Source: Heliocidaris erythrogramma (lineage: Eukaryota; Echinodermata; Echinoidea; Camarodonta; Echinometridae). From it: a stretch of DNA of 64,000 nt. Positions 20,225 through 33,627 of this stretch are shown here, piece after piece. Where the stretch lies: positions 5,018,873 through 5,082,872 of the forward strand of contig CM046853.1 in the NCBI GenBank assembly GCA_025617745.1. The letters are read 5' to 3'. The notes below the pieces were generated by a model. It was not told where the DNA came from and searched no databases. It saw nothing but the letters and a program-made list of their open reading frames with translations. Made by a program: the position numbers and the translations under genes. Numbering within the stretch: the stretch's first letter is position 1; each line of letters starts with the position of its first letter.

Positions 20225-23200
20225 TCACGATGTTACAAGAGTATAGCATGAGTTCTGAAGCTCTTGCCTTCCTCCAGTTAGAGCAGGCTTTCCCTGCTCT
20301 CAATGGTACCACGATGTAGTGAGTCTTGAGTTAAAAGAACAATCATTACTGTCTACCTAGGAATTGCTTTACCTACTTCTGACTCAGTACAACTACATTG
20401 CATTGATATCAGTAATAAAACATTTCAGATTGAGAGACAGGCTACACATTTTACAGAGCTCGTGGTAACATCGTGAACGTTCATTTGACAAAACATCACC
20501 CAACATGTGTGAAGGCGTAATATTTAACAGGACATGAATGTGTAGCCTACGACCTTCACACGATACTGATGAGAAAAAACCAGATGAAATTGGTGTTGTA
20601 ACCACTGCTGACTATGATTTAGGTGTAACTCAAACTCTTTCGTAGTCCACACTAGACGGCAACTAACTTATAATTAAGAGGAGCATATAGGCTACGATCG
20701 TTCATCATTGTAATGTTGAAGGCTTGAGTGAGCCTCTGCTACTCTATCATTCGTGATGTCTTCCCGCTTAGATCATCACAAACCCCATTAATAAGATGCG
20801 ATTCTAATTAACGAACTGTGTGAGATATCACCTTTATGAGTGGTTGACCGACTATACGTAAAGTCATTGGAGGTAAATAGTGGGTGGGATGGGTTCGAGC
20901 TCAGCACACCCTCCCCCTTTTCATCCATGTTCCAGATATTATATTGAAGAAGTGTGACATGCCAGTATGTTAGAGACAATAACTTTTTATCATGTTATTA
21001 TAGGGTTTCTAATACTCTCTTACTTATAATAGTAGTATATATACATACTAGTAGAAGCAGCCCGTGAACATCCACGGGCGCTAGCTGTGTTTATGATTTA
21101 TCACCAAGGTACCGTATATTTATCACAATAATCAAGTGAATAAAAAAAAAAATTCTAAACACACACATACACCCATACTCACGCACCCATACACACAAAA
21201 CACTAACCATGGGTAGGCAGGAAGAATTAGTTTAAATATATAGTCACGTTAGTATATACGATGCAGTCATTGTGTAATCCTGTTCTGTAATGCTACTCTT
21301 TGTTAACATGCTTATATCAATTTATATTATATTTATATTATATCCCAAGCGTGTTACTATATTGAGCCAAAATAGTCTCTATATTTGTTTTGTAACTTTC
21401 CAATCTGTATGATGCCTTTTTTTTATATGTCTAATATATACATAGTTACTTTTCAGCGGATTTTAAAACTAATTGCCGTCTATACTTTTAATGGCATTAA
21501 GAACATATTTTCTTGAAAAATAACACATTTATTACGAGGATAACAAATACTTTTTACATATATTCATATATGTTCTCGCCTATTTTTTGTTGCTGTTATG
21601 GGTTTATATTCATGTGAATAATTTGTATTGACTATTATTGTTACTTATTACTGTTATCGGGGTCTCATGGAAGACCAACACTACAAGTAATAATGACTCA
21701 CCTTGTCAGAAATAAAGGAGAAAAAAAGGAGGTTAAAAAGCATTAGAGGCAATAGCGAAGGAGAAATAAAGCGAAAGTGATAGGGAAGAAAGAGGGATTG
21801 GGAACTTGAGCTACGGAGATATGGGGGAGAAAGAGAGAAAGAGAGAAAACAAGAGAGAAAATCGAAACTGCAGAAATAGAGAGAATAGCTTTTACAGTGA
21901 TTAGCAGTTTATAGAAACCATTATATTGCCCTTTGGTCTCGCAAACTTCCCTTTTGAACAATTGTTTCATCTGCTCTTAGGTTACAGCTACTATGAGAAA
22001 AATATGAAGTATATAATAACAGGTACTTTCAAACAGTATACTGTCTTCACCATTGAAGTCGTTTCAGCTTAATTCATGTAAATACTAGTTCAAAGTAATT
22101 GGTCAAATTCAGTAAAACCAAACATAAACACCAAAGAAGTGCCTTATTTTGCAGTTATTGTGTTCTTCACTTTGAATAAAATCAAAATCTCACTTGAATC
22201 TGCCTTGTACGACGAAGGGCTTAGCTAACTTCTCGTATATCATTAAAGCTATTAGTGCTCATTAAAAATGACTTCGTCTTAATGTAGGTTTTCATTTGAT
22301 ATTATTTATAATGTGAATTTTAGTTCCAATTTCAAGACAAGTGCAAATATATGTTACGATGGATCCATTTCGTTTTGACTATGAGCAAAAAAAAAATCAT
22401 GTTTTTATTTTTGATATTGAAGCTTGAATTCTTTCTACATGTATTTTTAAAATATTTCTTCTATGTTTTCTGTACAAAATGTTATTTGTTTTCAATTCTT
22501 CCTCCTTTGTTTTTCATTATTTAAACTTTTAGTAAAATTCCTTGTATAGAGCCGATAAACCTTCAATTACTATTTTCATCATAATTAGATATCTTCTGAT
22601 AATTATCGGCACAAAAATATGTTTACACCAAATTCTAGCACTGTTCAAGAGTGCGATGTCTGTCGATAATCCCAGGGATCTTGGTTTACATTAGTAGTTT
22701 CATGCTCAGACTAGACGGGCGTTACTATCCATCTTCTTAGATTAAAAAGTCAGTGTTCATTAGACAATCTCTTTGGTACAATAAAGTTTTACCGTGTTCT
22801 TCTCCAATCTGTCAATTATTGATTAAAGTGATCTTTATAAATCAGCACACATTACCTTGATAACAACTGCTATTTTGACAACCATAAGTGACCTATTAGA
22901 ATCTCGAATTCCAGTGACACCATCCAATGTTTCTGTAAATTACGTCTCGCCTCTGTATATTTATCGCATCCGGGTGAGTGAAATATCTCGCGCATTGGTT
23001 CAGGTTCTAATTTGTAAGGAATTTCTACCAAAAAATAGCTGGAAAATATAAAATGTACTCGGATTATTATTCGAGGCAAGGAACTACAGAAGCATTACTG
23101 CGCCAATTTACATTGGTACTTGTCAAATAATAATGACATCGGTGTGATGTCAAACCCACGCGAGTCAATCGTCCGCTTAGTGTTGGGAGTATTTATATTT

Positions 23201-23550
23201 CTCCCAACAACTACCGTCAATACATTTACAGTCAAGCCACTTATACAATCGTTTTGCAGGAAAGTGATACATGTATTGGGTTTTAACTCCTTGAGAAAAA
23301 TTAGAACTTCTCATGTTGAGCATTTCATAACACTTAATTATAAAAGTTTGAATCACTTAAAGTAGCTATCCAAAGAAAATCACAAATATGGCAATTAATG
23401 TATCACTATATGAAACTGGGAAGCTTACAGATGGCAATCGTATAAGTTTTATGTCAACTGTGTATCTGATGATTATAAAAACAACATAAATAAAAGCTCT
23501 TCTCAGCATCTGGAATATCAGAGGATTCGCCAGAAATATAGCGATGTTTT
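20225..23550. other. Intergenic DNA, mostly unassigned
   Basis: Holds the short repeat copy at 21047-21152 and a GA-rich patch (21720-21890). The remainder is unique-looking AT-rich DNA with scattered short open frames and no motif. No RNA gene or conserved exon is recognised. Confidence 0.4.
21047..21152 (+). repeat. Short retroposon-like repeat, copy 2
   Basis: Same unit as 18083-18182: ACTAGTAGAAGCAGCCCGTG, hairpin CCCGTGAACATCCACGGG (one substitution), GCGCTAGCTGTGTTTATGAT, and a longer A-tail. It is about 3 kb from copy 1 and in the same orientation. Confidence 0.7.
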
Positions 23551-24113
23551 GATGTCGTCACACTAGGGACCAATCCTGCTTAAGCAGACGACGTCCTATA
23601 ATGAATGAACGTAATTGCAATGCAATTATTTATCAAATTATAAAGATTTTGTATATTTAAACATGACCTTATTTCACACCATTCTAAAAGGGAAAGTGAA
23701 ACTGATTCTGATAACTAAAACCGTTTGATTGTAAATACACAGGAGAAGGGTCAATGATCAATGAAATAAACCCCACTTTCAAATTGAAAAGCCCTCCGAA
23801 TAATAGCACGGATGGTATTCGTTCCCTCTTGAAACGCCGAACATGCCCCGGTGCAAGCAGCTGAAAATACAATGGCGTCTTATTTTGTTTACAAGTGACT
23901 GATTCCTTTATTTTTTTAACGCTGAATTTTTCATCAAAATAATACCATACACGAAGTTAAGAGTGAGGCAACAGACTAACATTAAGACTGACGCTAGTCA
24001 AGTAAGAGATATAAGTGAAGAGGAGATGACAAAGCAGGCACTGAAAAATGTGTAAGATGTTATGGGACATCGTCTGCTTAGAAAGGACTGGTTCCTGGTG
24101 TGTCGTCACACAT
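23551..24113. mobile_element. MITE with about 50-bp imperfect terminal inverted repeats
   Basis: The left end (23551-23601) has GTCGTCACAC then GGGACCAATCCTGCTTAAGCAGACGACGTCC. The right end (24059-24113), inverted, has GACACACCAGGAACCAGTCC then TAAGCAGACGATGTCC. The 460-bp interior has no protein signature. It lies about 3.9 kb upstream of the CRHBP start. Confidence 0.7.
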
Positions 24114-25866
24114 CTCAGCAGGGTTCGAGGAGCTCTTCAGCTGCTATATCGGGGGCTGTATTTTACCGGTTTATAATTGATAATAATCATTACTTCAAAT
24201 GTTTCCAAGCGTTGAATTTGGATAACCTTGTTTAATTTATGCCATCTATGCAATAATAAGTATTAAGCCAATATTTATTTTGATGGAATTTTTTTGTAAT
24301 GTGATCTTTAACGAAACACCAGTAGCGTATCCGGGGGGGGGGGGGGGTGTCTTCTAAACATCCCAGCTAATAACAAAGCATGTATTTTAGGAAAGAAAAC
24401 ACTGTTTAAATACCCTAGTTTATGTCAAGATTCAGGATTCTTTCATTTCACTCATCAATATAAAAACAATACATAGAAGTGCATAATTGCACATGGTAGT
24501 CATACATTTTAAAATATGAAAACATATAAGAGGAGTACATCAAGAATAAACAATATTTCTACGGAAAACAAGGGACATAAATGAGTGGGGTCGAGAATAA
24601 AGGTATTTAAAGACCTTGGCTATTCGATCCCAGTGTTACAAAAACTGCACCGGTATTTCTTGCATTTACAACACAAAAGAACGAAAGAGGGCGTGGGTCG
24701 CCGAGAGTGTAGATACAAAGAAGAGAGAGAGAGAGAAAAAAAAAGGATAGGTCAGGATGAAATCAAAAGAGAAAGACTGGAGAATCGAAACGGGAATGAG
24801 TATTATGAACAGAAGGAGACCCACTCCCATAGTCATATTTGTGGACATACAGCTGTAACATACATGTATAAAAGAAAATAGATGATTTATGTAACTGTAA
24901 AATAGAAACAAACTAAAAGGTGAGGGGGATACGAATGACGACATTTTTCAAACTTGAGCAGGGGGGAGGGGGGCATTGTTTGTATAAGAATATCTTGGGA
25001 AGAAAGAAAAGAAGTGTTGTAATGGATGGATTAAAATAGCTAATCAATCACAATGACACATTCTATTGTCCACTGAATGACAGCCCATGTATTTCGGCAA
25101 AGAAAACACCTTTTTACCATTTTTTGTGTATAATAAATCGTCAGTCATTATAGGCACATTATTTAAATGTTATCAGCAGAAGTATGATTTTGAAGCTAAT
25201 TTGCAAGAGAGCTTGGCATAATTTATCTAGCTAATATTGTGGAGGAATTTTAGTTTTTTCATTAGCTCCTGTTACATTGATAATTAACTCATAAACTCCT
25301 AAATAACGATTCGTATAGATTGATGATTTGAGTCCTCCATTTTATGTATGGAACTTAGGGATGTTAGGAAGTATGCTGGTTCGATCATAATTATTTTGCA
25401 TGTTTTTGTGTAGGAACATTATTCATACTTGTGTCACGTTTAGTTATTGCTGTATTAATTTGTTTCTGATGTTTGTGGAAATACATTTGGTCTTATTTTG
25501 TGTCGTTTATTTACTTCCTTTTGTATCTGGACATGTTTCTTGAGAAGAATTTTGATACCATGCATGGTAGTCTGCTCTTTCTGTGTCTGGCTGACAGTAA
25601 ATATAACTTATACATTACCGTATCTTTTGACACATGTTGGGTAAATACATGTAGTAAAAAGTTGGGAAAGATTTACCCGACCTATGCCTAAATTTCATTT
25701 ACCCAGTTGAGTTTACCTAACATTTCTAAGAGTGTACCCAACTATTTTTTACATTTCATTAGGTAATTGCATGTAGTAAATCTTTGGGTATAAATAATCC
25801 AGTTATAAAGCAAAATTTGCCCAAATTTAATTTGCACAGTAACACCTGCCCAACTTTTTGTTTGTT
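24114..25866. other. Intergenic DNA, with a fragment related to the first MITE
   Basis: G run at 24332-24346, GA-rich patch 24720-24750. At about 25635-25730 GTTGGGTAAA and AAGAGTG-ACCCAAC phrases resemble the MITE at 853-1069. No gene is recognised. Confidence 0.35.
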
Positions 25867-27146
25867 TCCTAATTTCATTGGAGTGAGGGGTTTAACCCTT
25901 AAGTGGTTTGAGAATTATTTAGTTAATAGGAGAATAGTAACAAAGGTCAATAATTCTTTATCGGAAGAAAAACAGTTAACCCACGGTGTACCTCAGGGTT
26001 CCATTTTAGGACCTTTATTGTTTTGTATATTTATCAACGATCTCCCTGACATTTTTAAATTGTGCCAAGTTCATCTCTATGCAGACGACACTGTAATCTA
26101 TTTTTCTCATAAAAATCCAAAACGTCGTAGAATCTGCTCTAAATACCGAGATGGAGGTTTTGGACAAATGGATTTCTCAAAACAAATTATTGATTAATTA
26201 TACGAAGACTGATAGAATGCTCATTGGCACGCGTAACATATTAGCAAAGTATAATACCCTTAATGTGAAAGTAAATAATATGATCTTACAAAAGGTTTAA
26301 ACTACTAAATACCTTGGACTTCATATTGATAAGGAATTGAAATGGGATATTCATATAAATAACATGCGTCAAAAAATTAGCAAGCTTGTCGGTTTCCTTG
26401 GTCGATTAAGACATGTTGTAAATGAATCAAGTTTAAATTTAATCTATAAATCGGTCATTATACCACATTTCGATTATGGAGATGTTGTGTTGCAATCTGC
26501 TCCTAAAAGTTTTCTTTCACCTTTGCAAAAAATCCAAAACAGAGCGGGTCGCATCATTATGAAAATCAATCCTTTTTCTCATATATCAAATCAACATATT
26601 CACGAAAAATTGGGTTGGGACCTTCTTGATTGCCGCTATAACAAACACATGTGTACAATGATTTATAGGATTTTGCATAATTTCACCCCAAATTATATGT
26701 CTGACAATATCACAATAAGAACTTCCAATTACACACTCCGCTCTAATCAGAATTTATATCTCCCAAAGCCAAAGTCTAATCATTGTAAAAGAACTTTTTT
26801 CTACAGGGGAATTTCCATTTATAACCAACTACCCAATGAAATTCGAAGTGCAACATCTATTAGATCCTTTAAACTGCTATTGAATCAATATTATAAATGA
26901 GCATATAAGTGGTGTGTTTTTTAATTTTTGTTTCTCTTTTTTGTTGTTGTTTTTTTATTATATAATTGTGTTATGATATAATTTTTAATATATAATGCTA
27001 TGTGGGACCCCAAAAAAGAACAGCGGCATTTTGTAAATACTGCTTAATTTGGGTCATCCTCCGTTTTTTAAGCTCATGTATACGTTGTATTTTATGAAAT
27101 GTATGTGGTTTTCTTAATACGGAAATAAATACAAACAAACAAACAG
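25867..27146 (+). mobile_element. CR1/Jockey-like LINE, 5'-truncated RT with frameshifts
   Basis: The first frame (to 26197) reads KWFENYLVNRR, GVPQGSILGPLLFCIFINDL and LYADDTVIYF, the central reverse transcriptase blocks including the YADD active site. A frameshift near 26120 follows. The sequence LINYTKTDRMLIGTRN continues in another frame. After TTKYLGLHIDKELKW the second frame (26337-26900) gives the thumb and C-terminal blocks (IIPHFDYGDVV, LQKIQNRAGRIIM, IYNQLPNEIR) and a TGA-terminated end. A 3' UTR and (CAAA)n tail end at about 27146. The endonuclease and N-terminal half are missing. It sits 0.8 kb upstream of CRHBP exon 1 in the same orientation. Confidence 0.88.
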
Positions 27147-27149
27147 TAC

Positions 27150-27440
27150 TATTAATCCGATTTCATCTGATTCCCATTTGTAGATCAATTGGCTATCAAG
27201 ACTGTATTTTCATAGAGGACGTTATGATCAGTGAACGCCATAGGCTTATTTAAAACTGTCTTCACTTTATCAAAGTAAACTTGATCAAATCACTTCTTAT
27301 AATTTCCATGTAATGAATGGTTTGAATAACAACAAAAACACCCCCCCCCCAAAAAAAAAAAAAAAAAAAAAAAAAACACTGTTCAAACATCAACTTATCA
27401 TAAATTCGAAAATCACCTGTTCGATTTAAGCTGAAAAAAC
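27150..27440. other. 5' flank with C10-A26 homopolymer
   Basis: Unremarkable AT-rich DNA with a run of C followed by about 26 A at 27341-27376, possibly a retroposon tail. No gene. Confidence 0.4.
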
Positions 27441-27982
27441 TCCTTATAAATCACTGCGTAACAAGTGCTTTCATAGATTGGAAGAGGTTCATCGTGGTGA
27501 AGAATAATTGAAGAGAGTTAATCAGTTGTCTCACGATGTGCAAACGTAAACGTAGTGCTTTCATGTTACCATACCGATACCATTGCAGTTAAAACGATCA
27601 CGTCATAATGTGCTTTCATAGATTTGAACCAATCAACATCATTCCCAAAACTAAGCCACGCCTACAATCTGATGCTCTACCAGGCTAATTGCATCATTTC
27701 GATAAAGCGAAACGATCTCCGATACAAAATTGCAGCGCCTCGCAAAAGATTGTCACTTCGATCGTCAAGGCATAAAGCCATAACTCGCATCGCCAAAATC
27801 GTCTCTTAAAGAAAAAGTATACTTCAGTTTAAAAGAAATTCCAACTTATCAAGAATACTGAAGTAAACTCAATCTCAGGAGATCATTTTTCTGACACAAG
27901 CGAGACAAATAATTTTCATTTTTGTTGGTTTTTGATCAGAAGAATCTTCTCAGGCAACTTGTTCATCTCTAGATCGGTCATC
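27441..27982 (+). promoter_or_regulatory. Probable CRHBP promoter and 5' UTR region
   Basis: Repeat-free DNA just upstream of the first coding exon. It contains CTTATAAATC at about 27443, an ACCAATCAAC (CCAAT box-like) at about 27628-27637, GACGT-type ACGTCA at 27600-27605 (half CRE), and three copies of the 10-mer GTGCTTTCAT at 27465, 27555 and 27610. A short hairpin (TACTTCAGT 27820-27828 with ACTGAAGTA 27857-27865) is in the presumed 5' UTR. The transcription start is not known; all assignments are inference. Confidence 0.35.
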
Positions 27983-28060
27983 ATGTCGAACATGTACAGA
28001 ATATCAATTCTCTCTCTCATATTGGCGTTTTTCTCAGGCGGGAAAGCTACGGATGAAAAG
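27983..28060 (+). CDS. CRHBP: CRHBP exon 1: signal peptide
   Basis: Encodes residues 1-26 of a secreted corticotropin-releasing hormone binding protein, which in animals binds CRH-family peptides in extracellular fluid and limits their access to receptors. The exon starts MSNMYRISILSLILAFFSGG, a short charged start plus a hydrophobic core typical of a signal peptide, and ends TDEK at a GTGAGT donor (28061), phase 0. It joins in frame to exon 2. I chose ATG 27983; a second ATG three codons on (27992) would also leave a signal peptide. By itself the exon is not diagnostic; the call comes from the matching phase and the downstream exons. Confidence 0.7.
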
Positions 28061-30289
28061 GTGAGTTCCTTCACTCTTTTGAATTTTATATTCATAACTT
28101 GAAAAGGAAGTTGCAAGTAAAATGATTCATCACGATTATTTTGTTTCCCATCTCTTTATTGTGGAAGGTTTGATGTTTAAAGAACAAAAAGCTATTTCGA
28201 AAGCTTTTCAGGTTAATTATCTGAATATTAGTTGATTGAATTGGAAACTGCTGTCTTTTCCCATCTAACATCTATTTTGAACGAAAAATGTTCCCTAAAC
28301 TTTGGATAGTTCAGCACAATCTGTATATTGACACGGTGAGTGATAATTCACAATTGGAGACTTAAATTGACTTTCCCATGCTGATACTCTGGTCTTCAAT
28401 TCTAACTTATTGGTTGATATATCATTTCAGAAGTGCAAGGATTTATCATTGGGAGTTGGTTAGAGCCTTTCGGAGGGGGCATGCACTCGGTATTTTGGCG
28501 GCTTAAGGGAAGGTCAATTTGTAACCTGAGGCTGGTTAGTCAACAAAGAAAAAGAAACACAATAACAACTGCACTAAAGAAAACATGAACAAGTAGAATT
28601 TTTTTCAAAGCTCACTTGCCCGAAAATAATTTTCGTCTAGGATACCTAAATGCATATACCAGTCCTTTATTTTAGAATGGATTGATGTTCATTTATTATC
28701 TCCTGTTCTAACCATACAGTATCTAAGGCGTATGGGTCTACGCATTAGGAACAAAACAAACACACATTCACAAACGTATATAGATTCTTCAGAAGTTTGT
28801 TTATCATGTGTTTTTTTTAATGGTACAGAAAGTGTGCCCATATGAAGACTTTAAAATGCCTGTTTCACCCTAAAGTTAAATCGATATTTCTTCTTTGTGT
28901 GTGTAAAGTTTTGTTTGATTTATTGTAAAAGTATTTATTGAAAAACATTTATTTAAGAAAAAATACATTATTTTCAAATCCGTCTCTTAGTGTTTGTAAA
29001 GTCACACTGCTTTAAAAATATCACTTGCAACTTTTATAAATCCAAATTGATCTAACGCTTTGTTCAATTGTGCATCTACGTGTTAAGCTCTATGATTCTA
29101 TATGACTAGTTTGGCGCCTCCATATAAAAAAGAACTTGCTAATAATTTTGTTCAGGCTGTAAAAATACCCTTTTCAAAATCTCGGTCGCTTTGTTTCTTC
29201 AAAATTTGTATAAATTTACAACCTTGTTCATTGTTAGAAGCGCCTCTCTAGCACTCTAGCCTTTTGGGTAGGGCAAAAAACATGTATTTTACTCGGTGAA
29301 GTATCTTGCTACCTCAACGACTTTCTGTTTTTCAAAACTGTTCATTTTCATTCCCCAAATCCGTGTATGTATAGCGCCTGAAAATAGTGTAGTTTTCTGT
29401 ATTTCCGATCTAAATGCAGCAAGATTAACCTGAAATAGATCAAAACATTCTACAGCCAGATAGAAGAACCCCACTTGCAAAATACTCCACTCTGTCGCTC
29501 TGCTCTCTTGCAGTATCCATGTCATTAGTATGCAATATAATCGTGTGACTAGTCCAATAAACCCTCTTTCATCTTACTCAAGGCTTTATAGGAGTATGAA
29601 TATGACATGAATTGAAAAACGCGTGACTTATAGGTTGAGTGGGCTGATCGCTCCGAAATTCAGCGGGCGAATTTTAATGCTAATCAACCCCTGCATAATA
29701 ATGTGTCTGTGGTATTTATTTAATGTCGTCGCTTTTTGATTATACAAGACATGATGTAATGAAATAACTAGAACTAACCAGAAATAATTGAATTCACCAT
29801 TATAAGAGGCATGGTCCTACATAAAATGTGTTTCGAAGAAATCAATTTATTGATAATGACTGCGATAAACATCCAATCCTTCGGAGAATATTAACATTAT
29901 ATTTTACTTTCTAAGATAAAGTTTATCTTGATATCAACTACAATTGTTTACTGGCGTAAATCTTAGTTATCCTTTTTATCTGCTCATCAGAAGGGGATAA
30001 AACAAGAACGACGATTGGATAACCTTATCCATACACCACTTTAGAATACACAATCCATTACATTCCTTTCTTGCTTATGACAATCATTGATTGGTTTCTT
30101 AACTAGAGCCAATAGTATATTGATCTTAACCTCCAAGAAGCCATTAGCGTGATTTTTTATGTGAGCGTTTTGAACTAGACGAAGATGATAAATGTTTTGC
30201 ATCCATCCCTCCCCCCTCTATGATCCCACAAAGGTTACCGTGACATATTAATAATAATGATAGTAGTACAAGATTTGTAAGGAGTAAAT

Positions 30290-30640
30290 TCCGCTTGAAA
30301 TCAAATGCTCAAGGCGCACTGGTGCAAAATATGAATGAAATCACATAAAAGTACTTATGCAAAAAATTGAACATGAGTAGAATAGAACATAAAAAAATGA
30401 AGAAATACAATAATTATAGGCCAAATCAAACAAACAGGTTTTTAATTTATTGTTGAACAATTCAACTGATCTGATTCGACTGAACGGATTGTTTCTAATC
30501 TGTCGAGGGAGACCATTCCACAGCGAAGGCCATGCATGAGCAGACGTTCTCTCCCACGCTTTGTATTCAGCTTAGGTATTGATATTTCTTTGAATCTGTT
30601 TTTCGACTAGATCTATAATGATGTTGACCATTATTCCGCT
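30290..30640 (-). mobile_element. RT C-terminal relic of a LINE
   Basis: On the minus strand about 30450-30570 translates as WERTSAHAWPSLWNGLPRQI, then RNNPFSRIRSVELFNNKLKT and CLFDLA. LWNxLPxxIR followed by a spaced F-x-LKT-LF is the usual C-terminal signature of CR1/L2/Jockey reverse transcriptases. The rest of the RT is gone. The 3' end has AAATCAAATGCTC-AGGCGCACT, shared with 48430-48470. Confidence 0.7.
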
Positions 30641-30740
30641 TTCTTCATTAGATGTGAACTCAGTATCTCCGTTCCTGGTAGATTTTAACTCGTGTTTTAA
30701 TTGCTTTGCTGAGTATAGGCCAAACTGATTGACGAACAGT

Positions 30741-31260
30741 CTTAAATGAATGAATGAATGAATTAATGAATGAATGAATGAATGAATTTATTACCATTTC
30801 TAAAACAATATATGAAACATATTTACAAGGCATTTACAAATGAATGGTAATGGGAGACCACGAAATAGCTGAAATGGCTAATGAATATGTGGTTCCCTGA
30901 CAAAAATTATGTAAATGTGATATAATTAAAGACTACGTAAAACACTAATTAAATTTTAAGAATACAAATACTCTACAAATTAAGGTCTTACAATAATCAG
31001 TAAAAACTGTAAATACTGGCAAGAAGAGTATGTATATATATACACACACGCAATCAACATCAATAAAAGCAAAAACAAAAGTTTGTTCATTGAGTGTAAA
31101 CAAAATACCTGTATCTATAAAACTATAGGTTATATATTCACAAATACCAAGGGGGGGGGGGAACAAAGCAAAACAAAACACACAAAAAACCAACAACAAA
31201 CAAACAAACAAAAAAGTGATACATCACTCTAGATATTCCATTAGCATCATTTCTCTTAAC
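30741..31260 (-). mobile_element. LINE-like 3' tail with (ATTC)n
   Basis: The plus strand begins with GAATGAATGAATGAATGAAT repeats (30744-30786), i.e. an (ATTC)n tail on the minus strand, then AATTTATTACCATTTCTAAAA. This is a common 3' end architecture of non-LTR elements. A G10 run is at 31150. No protein block can be recognised. Confidence 0.45.
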
Positions 31261-32291
31261 TTCCTACAAAATGTTTTGACAGACCGTTTCTCTGTAAATA
31301 ACTATACAAATCATAATATACTCATGCCCATAGAGCTGTGTCCCTTTTCCCCACATTCGAAGTAAACTGGTAGTAGTATGCACTGTTTACCCACTCTCCA
31401 TGAGTTGAACTCGACTTTACCATGTTTATCTTGTTCTATAATCTACGACAGATGCTTATCTCAATAACCTCTTTGAACACATTTGCGTTGTATTTCGATG
31501 GCGTCGAAGCGCGCCAATTTTCTCAATCAATGTCAGAGCACGGAAACCTGTCTAATTGAATATTTAATTCGGCAGGTGGGTCAGCTGGTTTAGCTACTCA
31601 ACTCCTCTTGACCTACATTCCCTTGAAATTAGGTAAAGTGGCGATAATGAATAAAACCATCCTCGTTTAGTACATTTAAAAAATAAATAATTCTGTGCAA
31701 CTTGAACAGTTTAGGTATCATTATTTTGAGAAGGGTTCATTATGAATGATATTGTCTGCTAGGGCTGTCAATGTACGCGCTCAAACCCATCACATTTCAA
31801 TAATTGTTCTGTATTCTGAACGACTACTTAACAATTCAATAATGTTTTGTAGTCGTTACAAAATTACAAAATAATGACATAAATGAGTAAAATGGCCTAA
31901 AGTTGACAATCACAGACCTGCCATAACACCGACTTTCTTGTGTAGACAGTGCTTTATAGTTCATTTCATATGAACAGACAAATACAAATGAAGAGACGTT
32001 TAGGCTATACTCTGTGTTCCCCTGCAAGCAAAATAGAGAACATGAAGATTTTAATCACTGGTCATGACATTCGGCTTAAAATCGAGTCGACTTTTCATGC
32101 ATACAACCCACAAAATTCTTATTGTTTTTCAACTGACGTGGCATTTTGATTTTTATTTAAATATTTACGAAATAACATGTAACATGGTTCATGATTGACG
32201 AGGCTACAGTGAAAAAGTCACGGGATAATAATATTGCATATTTAATTGGCTGAACCTCCTTTCTCATCGCCTTCTAATGAGCTGTTACTAT

Positions 32292-32293
<2 letters not shown>

Positions 32294-32335
<42 letters not shown>
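32294..32335. repeat. (GA)n microsatellite
   Basis: About 21 uninterrupted GA units in intron 1. Confidence 0.95.
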
Positions 32336-32337
<2 letters not shown>

Positions 32338-33627
32338 GTTAAGATATGAGACATATTATAAATCAGACCTTACCCACAAATCGTTCTCGTAATGTTAACA
32401 ACATGGCCAATAATGTTGACTGAATGTCAAGTCAAAGGAAGATGTATCCCTTGAATCGATTACTTCGTTTGATTTATAAACCATAATAATGGTGATAGCA
32501 AAAGAGGAAAGCGTGGGCGATTCTCCTGGTATATTGTCATATCGTAAAGGGTTCTTTATCATCATCGACTATCATGGTGAAAGCCCAGCTCAATATATAG
32601 CTGACAAGCGGATATTACCAGGCATTCTAAATAAGAGGCTTTTAGTTTGTTGGATAGGTTGCTTTTATGTTTGATTTAGTGTAAATCTTTGCTACAAAGA
32701 CATTCGGATTTTACCTTGCAAGTATAGGAAACATAAGAATTAAAAGTACAATTCGGGTGACAATCATATCATAAATCATGTTAACGTTACACTGCACAAG
32801 TCGCATGTTTTATTCCTAAAGATGATATTATGCATGATGTCTAAAATACAAAACATATCGATTTCACTCTTTAATGCAATATAAAGCGAGTAGTAGCTTA
32901 TGTTCATCCCAAGAGCATAATGATCGGGCAAGCTTGAGTGACAGCGACGGGAGATGTCACACAACGCATCGATTTTTACTCAAATATCTGCTATTCGTGT
33001 GCAAGTACACATTCCCATCTCTTCGTATCGTATCTTATGAAATATAATTTGGCAAAATTTGTCCAAACTTCAAACATAACCTGGCTTTGTGAAGCTGGTT
33101 CCCTACTCAGCGAGTTAATAAACAGACAGATAATCAATGGAACTGGACTCCGGTGTGCTTCGAGCCAACACATCTTACAATCTGTGGAACTAAATTAGGA
33201 TCAACTAGAAACGTGAATTTTCAAATGAAAATAAGGCAGGAGGAAAATTGAATTGACTTAATGAACCTGGTCTTCGGTGTCAGATACTAGCATATTATGA
33301 AAACATTTATTCAAGTTTGAGGTATCATATTTCCTTGCGCCCCAAGCATGAAGACTACCCCCTGACTTGTATATAACGCCATTTTCGAGATAAAATACTG
33401 TTTGGTGGGTTTGAAATGTAGGTCACACTCACAAACTATTGTAATATGCTAGTAAACTTTGTGAGATTGTGAAACTTCTTACGTAGGTCATTTTTATTAC
33501 AAACAGTAATATCTTGCTACTGTACATCCAATCGCAACGCGTTTCAATTTTTTTTCGGAAGAACTTGGAATGAATTCAGTATTTTGATGAAAATGATTCA
33601 CTAAAGAACAGCCTGGAACATCCAACC

